The notes under the pieces were generated by a model that ran no database searches, was not told the DNA's origin, and saw only the letters and a program-made list of their open reading frames with translations. Below, one piece after another: positions 7,685-14,753 of a stretch of 36,303 nt of DNA (position 1 is its first letter; every line of letters begins with the position of its first letter). The DNA is from Hellea sp. (GTDB lineage Bacteria; Pseudomonadota; Alphaproteobacteria; Caulobacterales; Maricaulaceae). The position numbers were made by a program, and so were the translations under genes. The stretch spans positions 1 through 36,303 of the forward strand of contig JAHDDX010000024.1 of the NCBI GenBank assembly GCA_020629135.1, written 5' to 3'.

Positions 7685-8698
7685 TTAGCCTTCAAGAACC
7701 CTGCGGATAGCCTTACTAACGCGGATTGGGCCTGGAAAATAGGCCCATTCTTGCGCATGTGGATAAGGGGTGTCCCAGCCGGTCACCCGTTCAATCGGGG
7801 CTTCCAAATGATAGAAGCAACTCTCTTGTACCTGAGCGGAAAGCTCTGCACCAAACCCAGAGGTCCGCGTCGCCTCATGCAAAATCACACAGCGGCCGGT
7901 TTTTTGTACAGACTCAGAAATGCTTTCCAGATCCAGCGGTAGAAGTGAGCGCAGGTCAAGAATGTCTGCGGACACGCCCATCTCTCGGGCGGTCGCTTCG
8001 GCCACCCAGACCATCGTACCATAGGCGAGAATGGTCACATCCGTCCCTTCGGCAATATGACGGGCCTTTTCAAATGGAACTGTGTAATGGCCTTCAGGCA
8101 CTTCGCCAAACTTATGACCCGCCCAGCTTTTGGCGGGGCTGTGGGGGTCGCCTTCAAATAGGCCGTTATAAAGACGCTTCGGCTCTAAGAATAATACGGG
8201 GTCATTATCTTCAATAGCGGTGATCAACAGGCCTTTGGCGTCATAAGGATTGGACGGGATGACCGTTTTCAAACCGGAAATATGAGTAAACAAGGCTTCC
8301 GGGCTTTGGCTGTGAGTCTGACCGCCATAGATCCCGCCGCCGACAGGCGTTCGGATCGTCAAAGGCGCGGTAAACTGACCATTGGAGCGATAGCGCAAGC
8401 GCGCGGCTTCAGACGCGATCTGATCATAGCCGGGATAGATATAATCAGCGAATTGGATTTCTGCGATCGGGCGCAGGCCATGGGCCGCCATACCGATGGC
8501 GATCCCCATTATTCCGCCTTCTGAAATCGGCGTATCAAAACAGCGGTGCAGACCGTGTTTTTCCTGAAGACCCGCCGTGCAACGAAACACGCCACCGAAA
8601 TAGCCGACATCTTCACCAAAAACCAGAACATCCGGGTCCTGGCTCATCTTGACATCCATGGCCGAACGAATGGCCTCGATCATATTCATCTGTGCCAT
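7685..8698 (-). CDS. bkdA2: Branched-chain 2-oxoacid dehydrogenase E1 beta subunit
   Basis: This 337-residue protein is the transketolase-type beta half of the thiamine-diphosphate-dependent E1 decarboxylase. It has the family pattern M-N-M-I-E-A-I-R-S-A-M-D at the N-terminus, then V-F-G-E-D-V-G-Y-F-G-G-V-F and D-T-P-I-S-E-G-G-I-M-G, which includes the glutamate that activates the cofactor. The C-terminal domain has ILDLRSLLPLD and HEATRTSGFGAELS. ATG 8698 is chosen because homologues start here and GGGGTAAG lies just upstream, four bases after the E1alpha stop; the frame is open further upstream but that part is inside E1alpha. It works as an alpha2-beta2 tetramer with the upstream product. 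Confidence 0.94.
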   Translation of the reverse strand: MAQMNMIEAIRSAMDVKMSQDPDVLVFGEDVGYFGGVFRCTAGLQEKHGLHRCFDTPISEGGIMGIAIGMAAHGLRPIAEIQFADYIYPGYDQIASEAARLRYRSNGQFTAPLTIRTPVGGGIYGGQTHSQSPEALFTHISGLKTVIPSNPYDAKGLLITAIEDNDPVLFLEPKRLYNGLFEGDPHSPAKSWAGHKFGEVPEGHYTVPFEKARHIAEGTDVTILAYGTMVWVAEATAREMGVSADILDLRSLLPLDLESISESVQKTGRCVILHEATRTSGFGAELSAQVQESCFYHLEAPIERVTGWDTPYPHAQEWAYFPGPIRVSKAIRRVLEG

Positions 8699-8702
8699 TT
8701 TC

Positions 8703-9959
8703 TTACCCCAGCTTTTCCGCCCACTCGGATTTGAAATCCTCGCGTTGATCTTTGAGGTGTCCCGGGAGTTCTTCATAGACCTGTTCAAACATGGTCAGCG
8801 GGTCAATGCCGGTTTCCGTCGAAAGTGAGCCCAGTTTTTCTGCGGATTTATAGGCGTCACGAATATAGGCCGCGATCTCTTCCTGCATTGCAGTTTCTCG
8901 GGCATCATCCCATTCATCGATCGTCACCAAATGATGACGTAAACGATCAAGGGGATCACCAAATGGCCAGACTTCGCCTTCATTTTCCGGCCGGTATTTG
9001 GTCGGATCATCAGAGGTCGAATGCCCTTCTTTTCGATAGGTAAAGTGTTCAATCACCGTAGCGCCGCCGCCGCGCCGCGCGCGTTCTGCGGCCCATTGGG
9101 TCGCCGCATAGACTGCGAGGAAGTCATTGCCGTCAACCCGCAAGGTGGCCAGACCATAGCCCACGCCGCGCGCCGCAAATGTTTCGCCTTCACCCGCTGC
9201 AATACCCTGAAAACTTGAAATCGCCCACTGATTATTGACAACATTGATAATGCACGGAGCCCGGTAAGTTGAGGCAAAATTCAAGGCGTAGTGAAAATCG
9301 CCCTCTGCGGTTGCGCCCTCACCGGTAAACACGGAGGCGATATCATCCGTGCCTTTATAGGCGCAGGCCATACCCCAACCGACACCCTGTATGAGTTGGG
9401 TGCCCAGATTGCCTGAAACTGTGAAAAACCCATAATCCCGGAAGGAATATAGAACCGGTAGTGACTTCCCTTCCAACGCGTCGCCTTTGTTCGACAAGAG
9501 CTGACACATCATGTCTTTCATCGGGCAGCCGCGTGCGATCAAAATGCCGACCTGACGATAGGTTGGAAAAATCATATCTCCGTCCTGCAAGGCCATTGTG
9601 TGGGCGCAAGAGATCGCCTCTTCACCCGTGCTTTTCATATAAAAAGATAATTTGCCCTGACGCTGCATTTTAAACATGCGGTCATCCATGGCCCGGTTGA
9701 TGGACATATTTTTTAAGGCCGTACGCAAGGTGTCGGCTGACAAGCCCGGATTCCATTCGCCCGCAAGCTCACCGTTAAACCGCATCACCCGGATCAAGCC
9801 GAGCGAGTGATCTGAGGTCTCGTGATGATCGACCATAGGGTCGGGTCGCGGGGGCGAGTGATCCGCCGGAACTGTAATATAGGAATAGTCGGGTTTATCG
9901 CCGGGACGGAATGGGGGCTCCGGCACATATAGGCGTGACTGATTAGAACGCTTGCTCAT
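8703..9959 (-). CDS. bkdA1: Branched-chain 2-oxoacid dehydrogenase E1 alpha subunit
   Basis: This 418-residue protein is the cofactor-binding alpha half of E1. The thiamine-diphosphate motif reads GEGATAEGDF, ending in N-N-Q-W-A-I-S; the usual second residue Asp is Glu here. The loop H-S-T-S-D-D-P-T-K-Y-R is the regulated loop of mammalian E1alpha and is present. The N-terminal L-Y-V-P-E-P-P-F-R-P-G-D matches the long form known from Pseudomonas putida BkdA1. ATG 9959 is preferred over a TTG at 9998 because it fits that N-terminus, although no strong ribosome site precedes either. It is the first gene of the bkd operon. No E3 (dihydrolipoamide dehydrogenase) follows, so the complex must borrow E3 from elsewhere. 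Confidence 0.93.
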   Translation of the reverse strand: MSKRSNQSRLYVPEPPFRPGDKPDYSYITVPADHSPPRPDPMVDHHETSDHSLGLIRVMRFNGELAGEWNPGLSADTLRTALKNMSINRAMDDRMFKMQRQGKLSFYMKSTGEEAISCAHTMALQDGDMIFPTYRQVGILIARGCPMKDMMCQLLSNKGDALEGKSLPVLYSFRDYGFFTVSGNLGTQLIQGVGWGMACAYKGTDDIASVFTGEGATAEGDFHYALNFASTYRAPCIINVVNNQWAISSFQGIAAGEGETFAARGVGYGLATLRVDGNDFLAVYAATQWAAERARRGGGATVIEHFTYRKEGHSTSDDPTKYRPENEGEVWPFGDPLDRLRHHLVTIDEWDDARETAMQEEIAAYIRDAYKSAEKLGSLSTETGIDPLTMFEQVYEELPGHLKDQREDFKSEWAEKLG

Positions 9960-10037
9960 TTTAAGGCCATTTTTGAAAGGAAGTCCAATTTCGGACAAGT
10001 TTACCTAAAATAACGCATTATCTTTTAATTTTTTTGG

Positions 10038-10066
10038 TTGATTTTCGCTAAAATGTGAAATATTTT
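10038..10066 (+). promoter_or_regulatory. Candidate sigma-70-type promoter of bkdR
   Basis: TTGATT (10038-10043), 17 bases, then TATTTT (10061-10066) gives a plausible -35/-10 pair ending 29 bases before the regulator's ATG. The region is strongly A+T rich, as expected for a site also bound by an Lrp-family protein. This is read by eye only. Confidence 0.45.
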
Positions 10067-10074
10067 TTCGAAAA
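10065..10074. promoter_or_regulatory. Palindrome in the bkdR-bkd intergenic region
   Basis: TTTTCGAAAA is a perfect 10-bp palindrome within the A+T-rich 136-bp gap between the divergent bkd operon and its Lrp-type regulator. It lies on or just after the proposed bkdR -10 box, so a protein bound there could repress the regulator gene. In P. putida, BkdR binds this divergent region; whether it recognises this palindrome is inference. Confidence 0.35.
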
Positions 10075-10095
10075 TTTGAATTGAGGGGAAATAAT

Positions 10096-10590
10096 ATGCC
10101 GGAACAAATTGACGGTATTGACGCCAAAATCCTACATCTCATTCAGGGCAATGCCGCCCTTTCTGTGGCCGATATAGCCGATCAGGTTGGCCTGTCATCA
10201 TCACCCTGCTGGCGCCGTATTAAGCGCATGGAGGAAATGGGCATTATCCAACAACGTATTACCGTGCTCGACCGCGAAAAGCTAGGGCTTGATTTCGAAG
10301 TTTTTGTGGCGGTTAAGCTCGCTTTGCCCAATCGGGATAATATGGAAAAGTTTGAGCGTGCGGTTCAAAACATGCCGGAAGTCGTACAATGTGCTGTTGT
10401 GACAGGGGCCGTCGATTTCATGCTGCGCATTGTGACGCGCGATATGCATTCTTATGAAGACTTCCTGCGCGAAGTACTCTTGGGAATTGATTTGATTTCA
10501 GACGTGCAGTCGCGGATTGTTTTGCGTCAAAGCAAAGACACTAAGGCGATCCCGCTTAATCTGATTTCCAGTACCGTCCCGCGGCGCTGA
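10096..10590 (+). CDS. bkdR: Lrp/AsnC family regulator, probable bkd activator
   Basis: This 164-residue regulator has an N-terminal winged helix-turn-helix (about 5-60, with D-A-K-I-L-H-L-I-Q, S-V-A-D-I-A-D-Q-V-G-L-S and P-C-W-R-R-I-K-R-M-E). A C-terminal RAM ligand-sensing domain (about 70-150) follows, with V-V-Q-C-A-V-V-T-G-A-V-D-F-M-L-R-I. ATG 10096 has GAGGGG eight bases upstream; a TTG at 10081 in the same frame would put the ribosome site inside the gene. It is divergent from the bkd operon. The same layout in Pseudomonas putida has BkdR, an Lrp homologue that activates bkd in response to branched-chain amino acids. The functional assignment rests on that synteny. It converges tail to tail with the DUF1489 gene without a gap. 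Confidence 0.88.
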   Translation: MPEQIDGIDAKILHLIQGNAALSVADIADQVGLSSSPCWRRIKRMEEMGIIQQRITVLDREKLGLDFEVFVAVKLALPNRDNMEKFERAVQNMPEVVQCAVVTGAVDFMLRIVTRDMHSYEDFLREVLLGIDLISDVQSRIVLRQSKDTKAIPLNLISSTVPRR

Positions 10591-11025
10591 TCACCAGGCC
10601 CCGAGATTAGCCAGTTTAGATCGCAACTCCGGCGGCAGTTCTAATCCGCCCGCGGCTTCGCCCAAATCTGCGGGCACATCTTCGGCTTTGAAATAACGCC
10701 AGCCCTGAAACGGCCGACGCGGCGTCGGAACAACCGGTATGGGGCCGGGCTCCATGACAATAGCGCAGGCCTTTCGGCCATCCTTGGTGCGGACCTCTTC
10801 CAGGTCGATAATTTTATTGCGGCACTGGATCAGCCCTTTGATCACCCAATAAATCGATCCGCCGGCGAGAAGCTCATCGCGGCGCTTGGGCGTCATGCGG
10901 GTTACATGCTGGTGAAAGGGCGGCTTGCCCGCTTTTATCCGGCGCGCCACAAGCTGGGCCTGCCAAGCGGCCAGGGTTTCTATGCTTTCAGAGCCGACAG
11001 ATAGTTTTTGCAGATGGACGACCAT
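10591..11025 (-). CDS. DUF1489 family protein
   Basis: This 144-residue cytoplasmic protein has the DUF1489 layout: an N-terminal H-L-x-K-L-S-V-G segment, W-Q-A-Q, then H-V-T-R-M-T-P-K-R, G-G-S-I-Y-W-V-I-K-G and R-P-F-Q-G-W-R-Y. The family is largely confined to Alphaproteobacteria and its function is not known. ATG 11025 gives the usual N-terminus; an ATG four codons upstream (11037) is possible and neither has a convincing ribosome site. It follows the oxygenase-like gene after 38 bases on the same strand. Its stop codon abuts that of the bkdR-type regulator. Confidence 0.85.
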   Translation of the reverse strand: MVVHLQKLSVGSESIETLAAWQAQLVARRIKAGKPPFHQHVTRMTPKRRDELLAGGSIYWVIKGLIQCRNKIIDLEEVRTKDGRKACAIVMEPGPIPVVPTPRRPFQGWRYFKAEDVPADLGEAAGGLELPPELRSKLANLGAW

Positions 11026-11063
11026 GAACCCAACCATAGGCCCATGGATGCTGTCTGACCAGA

Positions 11064-11999
11064 TTAGAAATTGCGTTCGAAGGCCGGAATATCCACAATA
11101 TAGCCGGGCACTGCAGGATCGATTTTAAACGACACCATATCCGGTTCAAATTCCTGAATATTAAACGGCGATTTCTTAATCAGCCGCCCAATGGCCGAAC
11201 GCAGGAGGCGTTCTGTCTGGCCTTGTTCACTGTAATAAGAAGACCGTCCGAATTTTTTGCGAAATGTGGCATTTGCCAGAACAGATGCATTTTTGATCGC
11301 ACTTTCGCGCGTCGAATATTCCGTCGTGACCGAAACACAATAGGTGAGATTTTCAACGCGGTGCGGGGAGTTAAGCGGCCAGGTAATCGCTTGCCCTTCT
11401 TCAAGGTCAACAATTGTTGCGGACTCGTCAAATTCCGGCGAATAGGGCAGATCGTCAACATCAGCATATACAACGAGTTTTTCATGCTCGTCATCGGAGA
11501 GATATTTGTCCTCTAACGGATAAACGTAAATCCGCTTTTTTCCGCGCACATGCCAAAGCACAACCTCAGTCTTGTCGAAATGATAAGGTGTCTTGGCAAT
11601 CGGTGCCGTGATCAAAAGCCCGCCATGCGGATTATACACTTTGCGCCCGGTTTTCTCTGACCATTCATCATACATTGCGGTCAGCACCTTGTTATATTCG
11701 GGATGAATATTCATGGCGCGGCGCATATTGATCCAGATCCAGCCCTCCTTGGCGGCTTTTAGCAGATCCTTACCCGAGCAATCGCGAAAATCCCCGGTGC
11801 GCAATGATCCCGCATATTCTGGATGATTATTTTGGCCAAGCGTTCGCACATCCAGATATTCGCTGGGATGATTGTCCAGCAATGTTGCGAGAGCCGCATC
11901 GGAAAACAGGTCTGATGCGCCCAGGCTGTGCTCAAAGGAGACGACTTCGGTCCCCAGCTTGCTTTGCTTCGAATTGCCCCAATTTGTCATCATGTCCAT
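11064..11999 (-). CDS. JmjC/cupin-like protein, putative Fe(II)/2-oxoglutarate oxygenase
   Basis: This 311-residue protein has a double-stranded beta-helix signature. H140-F-D142 in the segment TPYHFDKTEVVLWHVRGKKR and H213 in NSPHRVEN make the HxD...H metal triad of Fe(II)-dependent oxygenases. The segments E-G-Q-A-I-T-W-P and the basic G-K-K-R-I-Y-V-Y-P fit the JmjC/cupin-8 fold. ATG 11999 is chosen because GGGAG lies six bases upstream; an ATG at 12014 in the same frame lies before that site. The C-terminal third (about 230-311) is helical and basic. Such proteins in bacteria hydroxylate proteins, ribosomal residues or small molecules; the target here is unknown. It lies 20 bases after the spmX gene on the same strand, so it may be co-transcribed with it. 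Confidence 0.75.
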   Translation of the reverse strand: MDMMTNWGNSKQSKLGTEVVSFEHSLGASDLFSDAALATLLDNHPSEYLDVRTLGQNNHPEYAGSLRTGDFRDCSGKDLLKAAKEGWIWINMRRAMNIHPEYNKVLTAMYDEWSEKTGRKVYNPHGGLLITAPIAKTPYHFDKTEVVLWHVRGKKRIYVYPLEDKYLSDDEHEKLVVYADVDDLPYSPEFDESATIVDLEEGQAITWPLNSPHRVENLTYCVSVTTEYSTRESAIKNASVLANATFRKKFGRSSYYSEQGQTERLLRSAIGRLIKKSPFNIQEFEPDMVSFKIDPAVPGYIVDIPAFERNF

Positions 12000-12019
12000 G
12001 TTAGACTCCCACATCTTGT

Positions 12020-13090
12020 TTATTGATCACGCAACCAGGTTTTGACCAGGTAATAGGCCCCGGCCATAAACAGCAATGCGCCGATAAAAATTGCCGCAAA
12101 GGTAATAAGCGGTCCAAATGATCCGAGCTTAAAGGACGACTCGGTCAGGCTCAGCCAGACACCGGCGGCTCCGGTTAAAAAGCCGACAATTGTCATAATC
12201 GCATAGGCAGAGAAATTTTGATCTTGAGCCTCATCAACTTCGCTAGCCACATTATAGTCAACGCCCTCAACCAGCTCAGACGCGTGGCGAAATTCTAAAA
12301 TATTATCGTCCGACTTGGTTTCAACCAGCCTATCCGGCCAGCCTTCAGTGGTGGATTGTGTCTGCGATTCATCCATTAGACTTTCCAGGCGGTCGCTCAC
12401 CTCAGCCGCCGCTTCAGCAATGGGCGATGGACGATCGACCAGTTCGAGCGGCTCGGCCCCAACGCGCCCCTCAAACTGGTCGTTATCTGTTCCACCGACA
12501 GAATCTGTAAAAATAGGTGCTGTGTCGACAATCTTGGCCGGGACCCGATCGCGCGACCAGCTGGAATAACCATCCGCGCGAACATCCGGATCGCTTTGTG
12601 CCGGGACTTGCAGGCGCGGAGCCCGGGTAATGCGTTTGATTGGACGCAAAAACAAAGCCTTTTCGGCGGTACGCCGACGAACCAACGCATCCACGACATA
12701 GATTTCCCCGGCTATCTCAGATAAGCGCCAGGCATCAAATCCATTGGCTGCCTCGATGACCTGGCCCTGATTAAGCGCATGATAAACGTCCGATGTTAAA
12801 AACGCTTCGGCTCCAATCGAATAGACCAATGAACATAAGGCGTCGAACTGACTTTGCGTAATTCCCGCATGCACATGAGTGTTGATGAACTCTTCAATGT
12901 GTTCGAGATCATTTTTAAGTAGGTCTTCTGCGTCATTTTCAGATATGTTTGTCCGGCTGTCCTCGACAATACGGTGCCCATAGCCCAAAACCCGATCCCC
13001 GCTGATCAAATCGCGCGGCGCAGGATGAAAACCCTCATAGGCCTTGATAAGTCGCAGGCCGATGTCTGAGATGGTAAATTGATAACCCAT
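12020..13090 (-). CDS. spmX: SpmX-type polarity protein: degenerate GH24 muramidase with two C-terminal membrane helices
   Basis: This 356-residue protein has an N-terminal phage-type lysozyme domain (about 1-145; I-K-A-Y-E19-G-F and V-L-G-Y-G-H39). An acidic linker with few hydrophobic residues (about 165-285) follows, then two hydrophobic helices (about 295-315 and 326-349) and a short basic tail. This is the architecture of Caulobacter SpmX, which marks the future stalked pole and recruits the histidine kinase DivJ. The catalytic Glu is kept at position 19, as in known SpmX. At the spacings of T4 lysozyme, the Asp position is Leu28 (an Asp is one earlier, D27) and the Thr position is Val34, so hydrolase activity should be weak. 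ATG 13090 is chosen because it has GGAACGG upstream; a TTG at 13108 does not. SpmX is described as a domesticated phage lysin. Confidence 0.85.
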   Translation of the reverse strand: MGYQFTISDIGLRLIKAYEGFHPAPRDLISGDRVLGYGHRIVEDSRTNISENDAEDLLKNDLEHIEEFINTHVHAGITQSQFDALCSLVYSIGAEAFLTSDVYHALNQGQVIEAANGFDAWRLSEIAGEIYVVDALVRRRTAEKALFLRPIKRITRAPRLQVPAQSDPDVRADGYSSWSRDRVPAKIVDTAPIFTDSVGGTDNDQFEGRVGAEPLELVDRPSPIAEAAAEVSDRLESLMDESQTQSTTEGWPDRLVETKSDDNILEFRHASELVEGVDYNVASEVDEAQDQNFSAYAIMTIVGFLTGAAGVWLSLTESSFKLGSFGPLITFAAIFIGALLFMAGAYYLVKTWLRDQ

Positions 13091-13106
13091 AAAACCGTTC
13101 CAAAAC

Positions 13107-13121
13107 AAAACACTGTGTTTT
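13107..13121. promoter_or_regulatory. Perfect palindrome in the spmX leader
   Basis: AAAACACTGTGTTTT is symmetric around its central base, with seven-base arms. It lies 16 bases upstream of the spmX ATG and just downstream of the proposed sigma-54 start point. It could be an operator blocking early elongation or a site for a dimeric regulator. With a one-base centre it is unlikely to act as an RNA hairpin of full length. Confidence 0.4.
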
Positions 13122-13135
13122 TCGGAAAAGGTCTT

Positions 13136-13152
13136 TGCAAATGGCGCGCCGA
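13136..13152 (-). promoter_or_regulatory. Candidate sigma-54 promoter of spmX
   Basis: On the minus strand the sequence TCGGCGCGCCATTTGCA matches the sigma-54 consensus YTGGCACGrNNNTTGCW in 14 of 17 positions. The -24 GG (13150-13149) and the -12 GC (13138-13137) are separated by exactly ten bases. Transcription would begin near 13125, giving a leader of about 35 bases. In Caulobacter crescentus, spmX transcription depends on sigma-54 and its activator TacA, so both position and type fit. It is read by eye and not tested against chance. Confidence 0.55.
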
Positions 13153-13206
13153 TTACGCCTAAAAACGGAATTTTTTTGAAATTTTTTCTCGCTGAGGGGG
13201 AGAAAC

Positions 13207-14580
13207 CTACAATAACATCAGGGCGGCAAACCCCAAAAAGGCGAAAAATCCGACGACATCGGTAACGGTTGTCACAAATACAGAAGACGATACCGCCGGG
13301 TCCGCACCCATGCGGCGCAGACCAAGTGGCACTAAAATACCCGCCAGCCCCGCGAAAACATGATTTATAATCATGGCAATAAATGCAACCATGGCAATAT
13401 CAGCTCTGCCAAACCAGACATAAGCAATCACGGCCAGCGCCACAGCAAATATAATACCGTTGATGAAGGCTGCGACGGCCTCTCGCCGAACCGCGCGCCA
13501 GGCTGTTTGCGAGGTTAGGTCCCGTTCCGCCAAAGCGCGTACAGCCACAGCCAAAGCCTGTGTCCCCGCATTCCCGCCCATTGACGCCACGATCGGCATT
13601 AAAATGGCCAGCTGGACAAATTCGGCAATGGCGTAATCAAAGGCCGCAATCACTAATGAGGCGAGAATAGCCGTGATCAGATTTAAGAAAAGCCAGGGTG
13701 CCCTGGAGCGCACGGTTGAAAAGGCGGTATCGGTCAGGCCGGCATCGCTCACCCCGGCCAGCGCCAGAATATCTTCTTTGTTTTCGTCCTGAATAATTTC
13801 AATGATGTCATCCACGGTCATCATTCCGGTCAGGCGGCCCGAGCCATCAACAACCGGGGCGGAGATTAAATTATATTTCTCAAACAGATAAGCGGCTTCT
13901 TCCTGATCCATTTCCTGTGAAATCACCGTCAGGTCTTCTCCCATAATATCTTGCAGGGTCGCCTCGCGCGAAGCCCGCATCAGGGTTGAAACCGGGACAT
14001 AACCCAAGGGGTGAAAAGCCGTATCAATGACCCATATATTAAAGAATAGTTCGGGCAGATCTTCGCCGGTGGCGCGCATATGATCAATTGTGTCGCCGAC
14101 GCTCCAAAAGGGCGGCGCAGCCACAAATTCGCGCTGCATGAGGCGACCAATAGTTTCGTCATCAAAAGCAAAACTGGCCTCTAATGCAGCCCTGTCTTCT
14201 GGCCCCAGAACCTCTAAAATTTCTTCGCGCTGCTCGTCCTCCATTTCTTCAAAGATCTGGGTCGCATCATCATTATCCATTTCCGTAATGGCATTGACGA
14301 TTTGATCAGACGGCAAAAGCGGCAGAATATCTTCGACAACTTCATCTTCCAGCTCGGCCAGAACATCAGGCGAAATCAGATCCCCGGCCCGCGCAATAAA
14401 CTCAGCGCGCTGATCACCGGAAAGCTGCTCAAAATCATCGGAAAAATCAGCCGGATGGATGTCGGCCATAACCGCGCGCAGGTTATTGTCGTCCATCGCC
14501 AGCGCATTGACGATAGCGTTAAAGCTTTCTTCGGCACTTAAGTCATCAGGAGTGAGATGTGGATCAGACTGGTCGCTCAT
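13207..14580 (-). CDS. mgtE: Magnesium transporter MgtE
   Basis: This 457-residue protein has the full MgtE layout. The N-terminal superhelical domain (about 20-130) is rich in E and D, with repeated I-x-E-M-x-x-D-D and F-E-E-M-E-D-E-Q motifs. Two CBS domains follow (about 135-265, ending L-T-G-M-M-T-V-D-D-I-I-E-I-I-Q-D-E), then five membrane helices. The pore signature P-I-V-A-S-M-G-G-N-A-G-T-Q and the aspartate in V-T-T-V-T-D-V-V-G-F that lines the Mg2+ site are present. Cytosolic Mg2+ bound by the acidic N-domain and CBS domains closes the channel in characterised homologues. AGGAGGGAGAT directly precedes the ATG. No Mg2+ riboswitch-like structure was recognised in the 173-bp upstream gap. 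Confidence 0.95.
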   Translation of the reverse strand: MSDQSDPHLTPDDLSAEESFNAIVNALAMDDNNLRAVMADIHPADFSDDFEQLSGDQRAEFIARAGDLISPDVLAELEDEVVEDILPLLPSDQIVNAITEMDNDDATQIFEEMEDEQREEILEVLGPEDRAALEASFAFDDETIGRLMQREFVAAPPFWSVGDTIDHMRATGEDLPELFFNIWVIDTAFHPLGYVPVSTLMRASREATLQDIMGEDLTVISQEMDQEEAAYLFEKYNLISAPVVDGSGRLTGMMTVDDIIEIIQDENKEDILALAGVSDAGLTDTAFSTVRSRAPWLFLNLITAILASLVIAAFDYAIAEFVQLAILMPIVASMGGNAGTQALAVAVRALAERDLTSQTAWRAVRREAVAAFINGIIFAVALAVIAYVWFGRADIAMVAFIAMIINHVFAGLAGILVPLGLRRMGADPAVSSSVFVTTVTDVVGFFAFLGFAALMLL

Positions 14581-14753
14581 ATCTCCCTCCTAAATTGGCG
14601 CGGTATTCGTCGCGCCTTCACTAGCGGTGCCCGCGCGTGAGGGCAAGGCTAAGGAAATGCTTATTACTCTTTTTTGAATTTGCGGCTTATTCGTTTGGTG
14701 GGTGTAAAATCAACCGATGAGTAAACTTGTTTTCAGTCGACACAATACGAAAA

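Noticed and set aside
14581-14753. Mg2+ riboswitch upstream of mgtE
   Set aside because: No recognisable M-box or similar structure can be drawn, only a strong ribosome site directly before the ATG.
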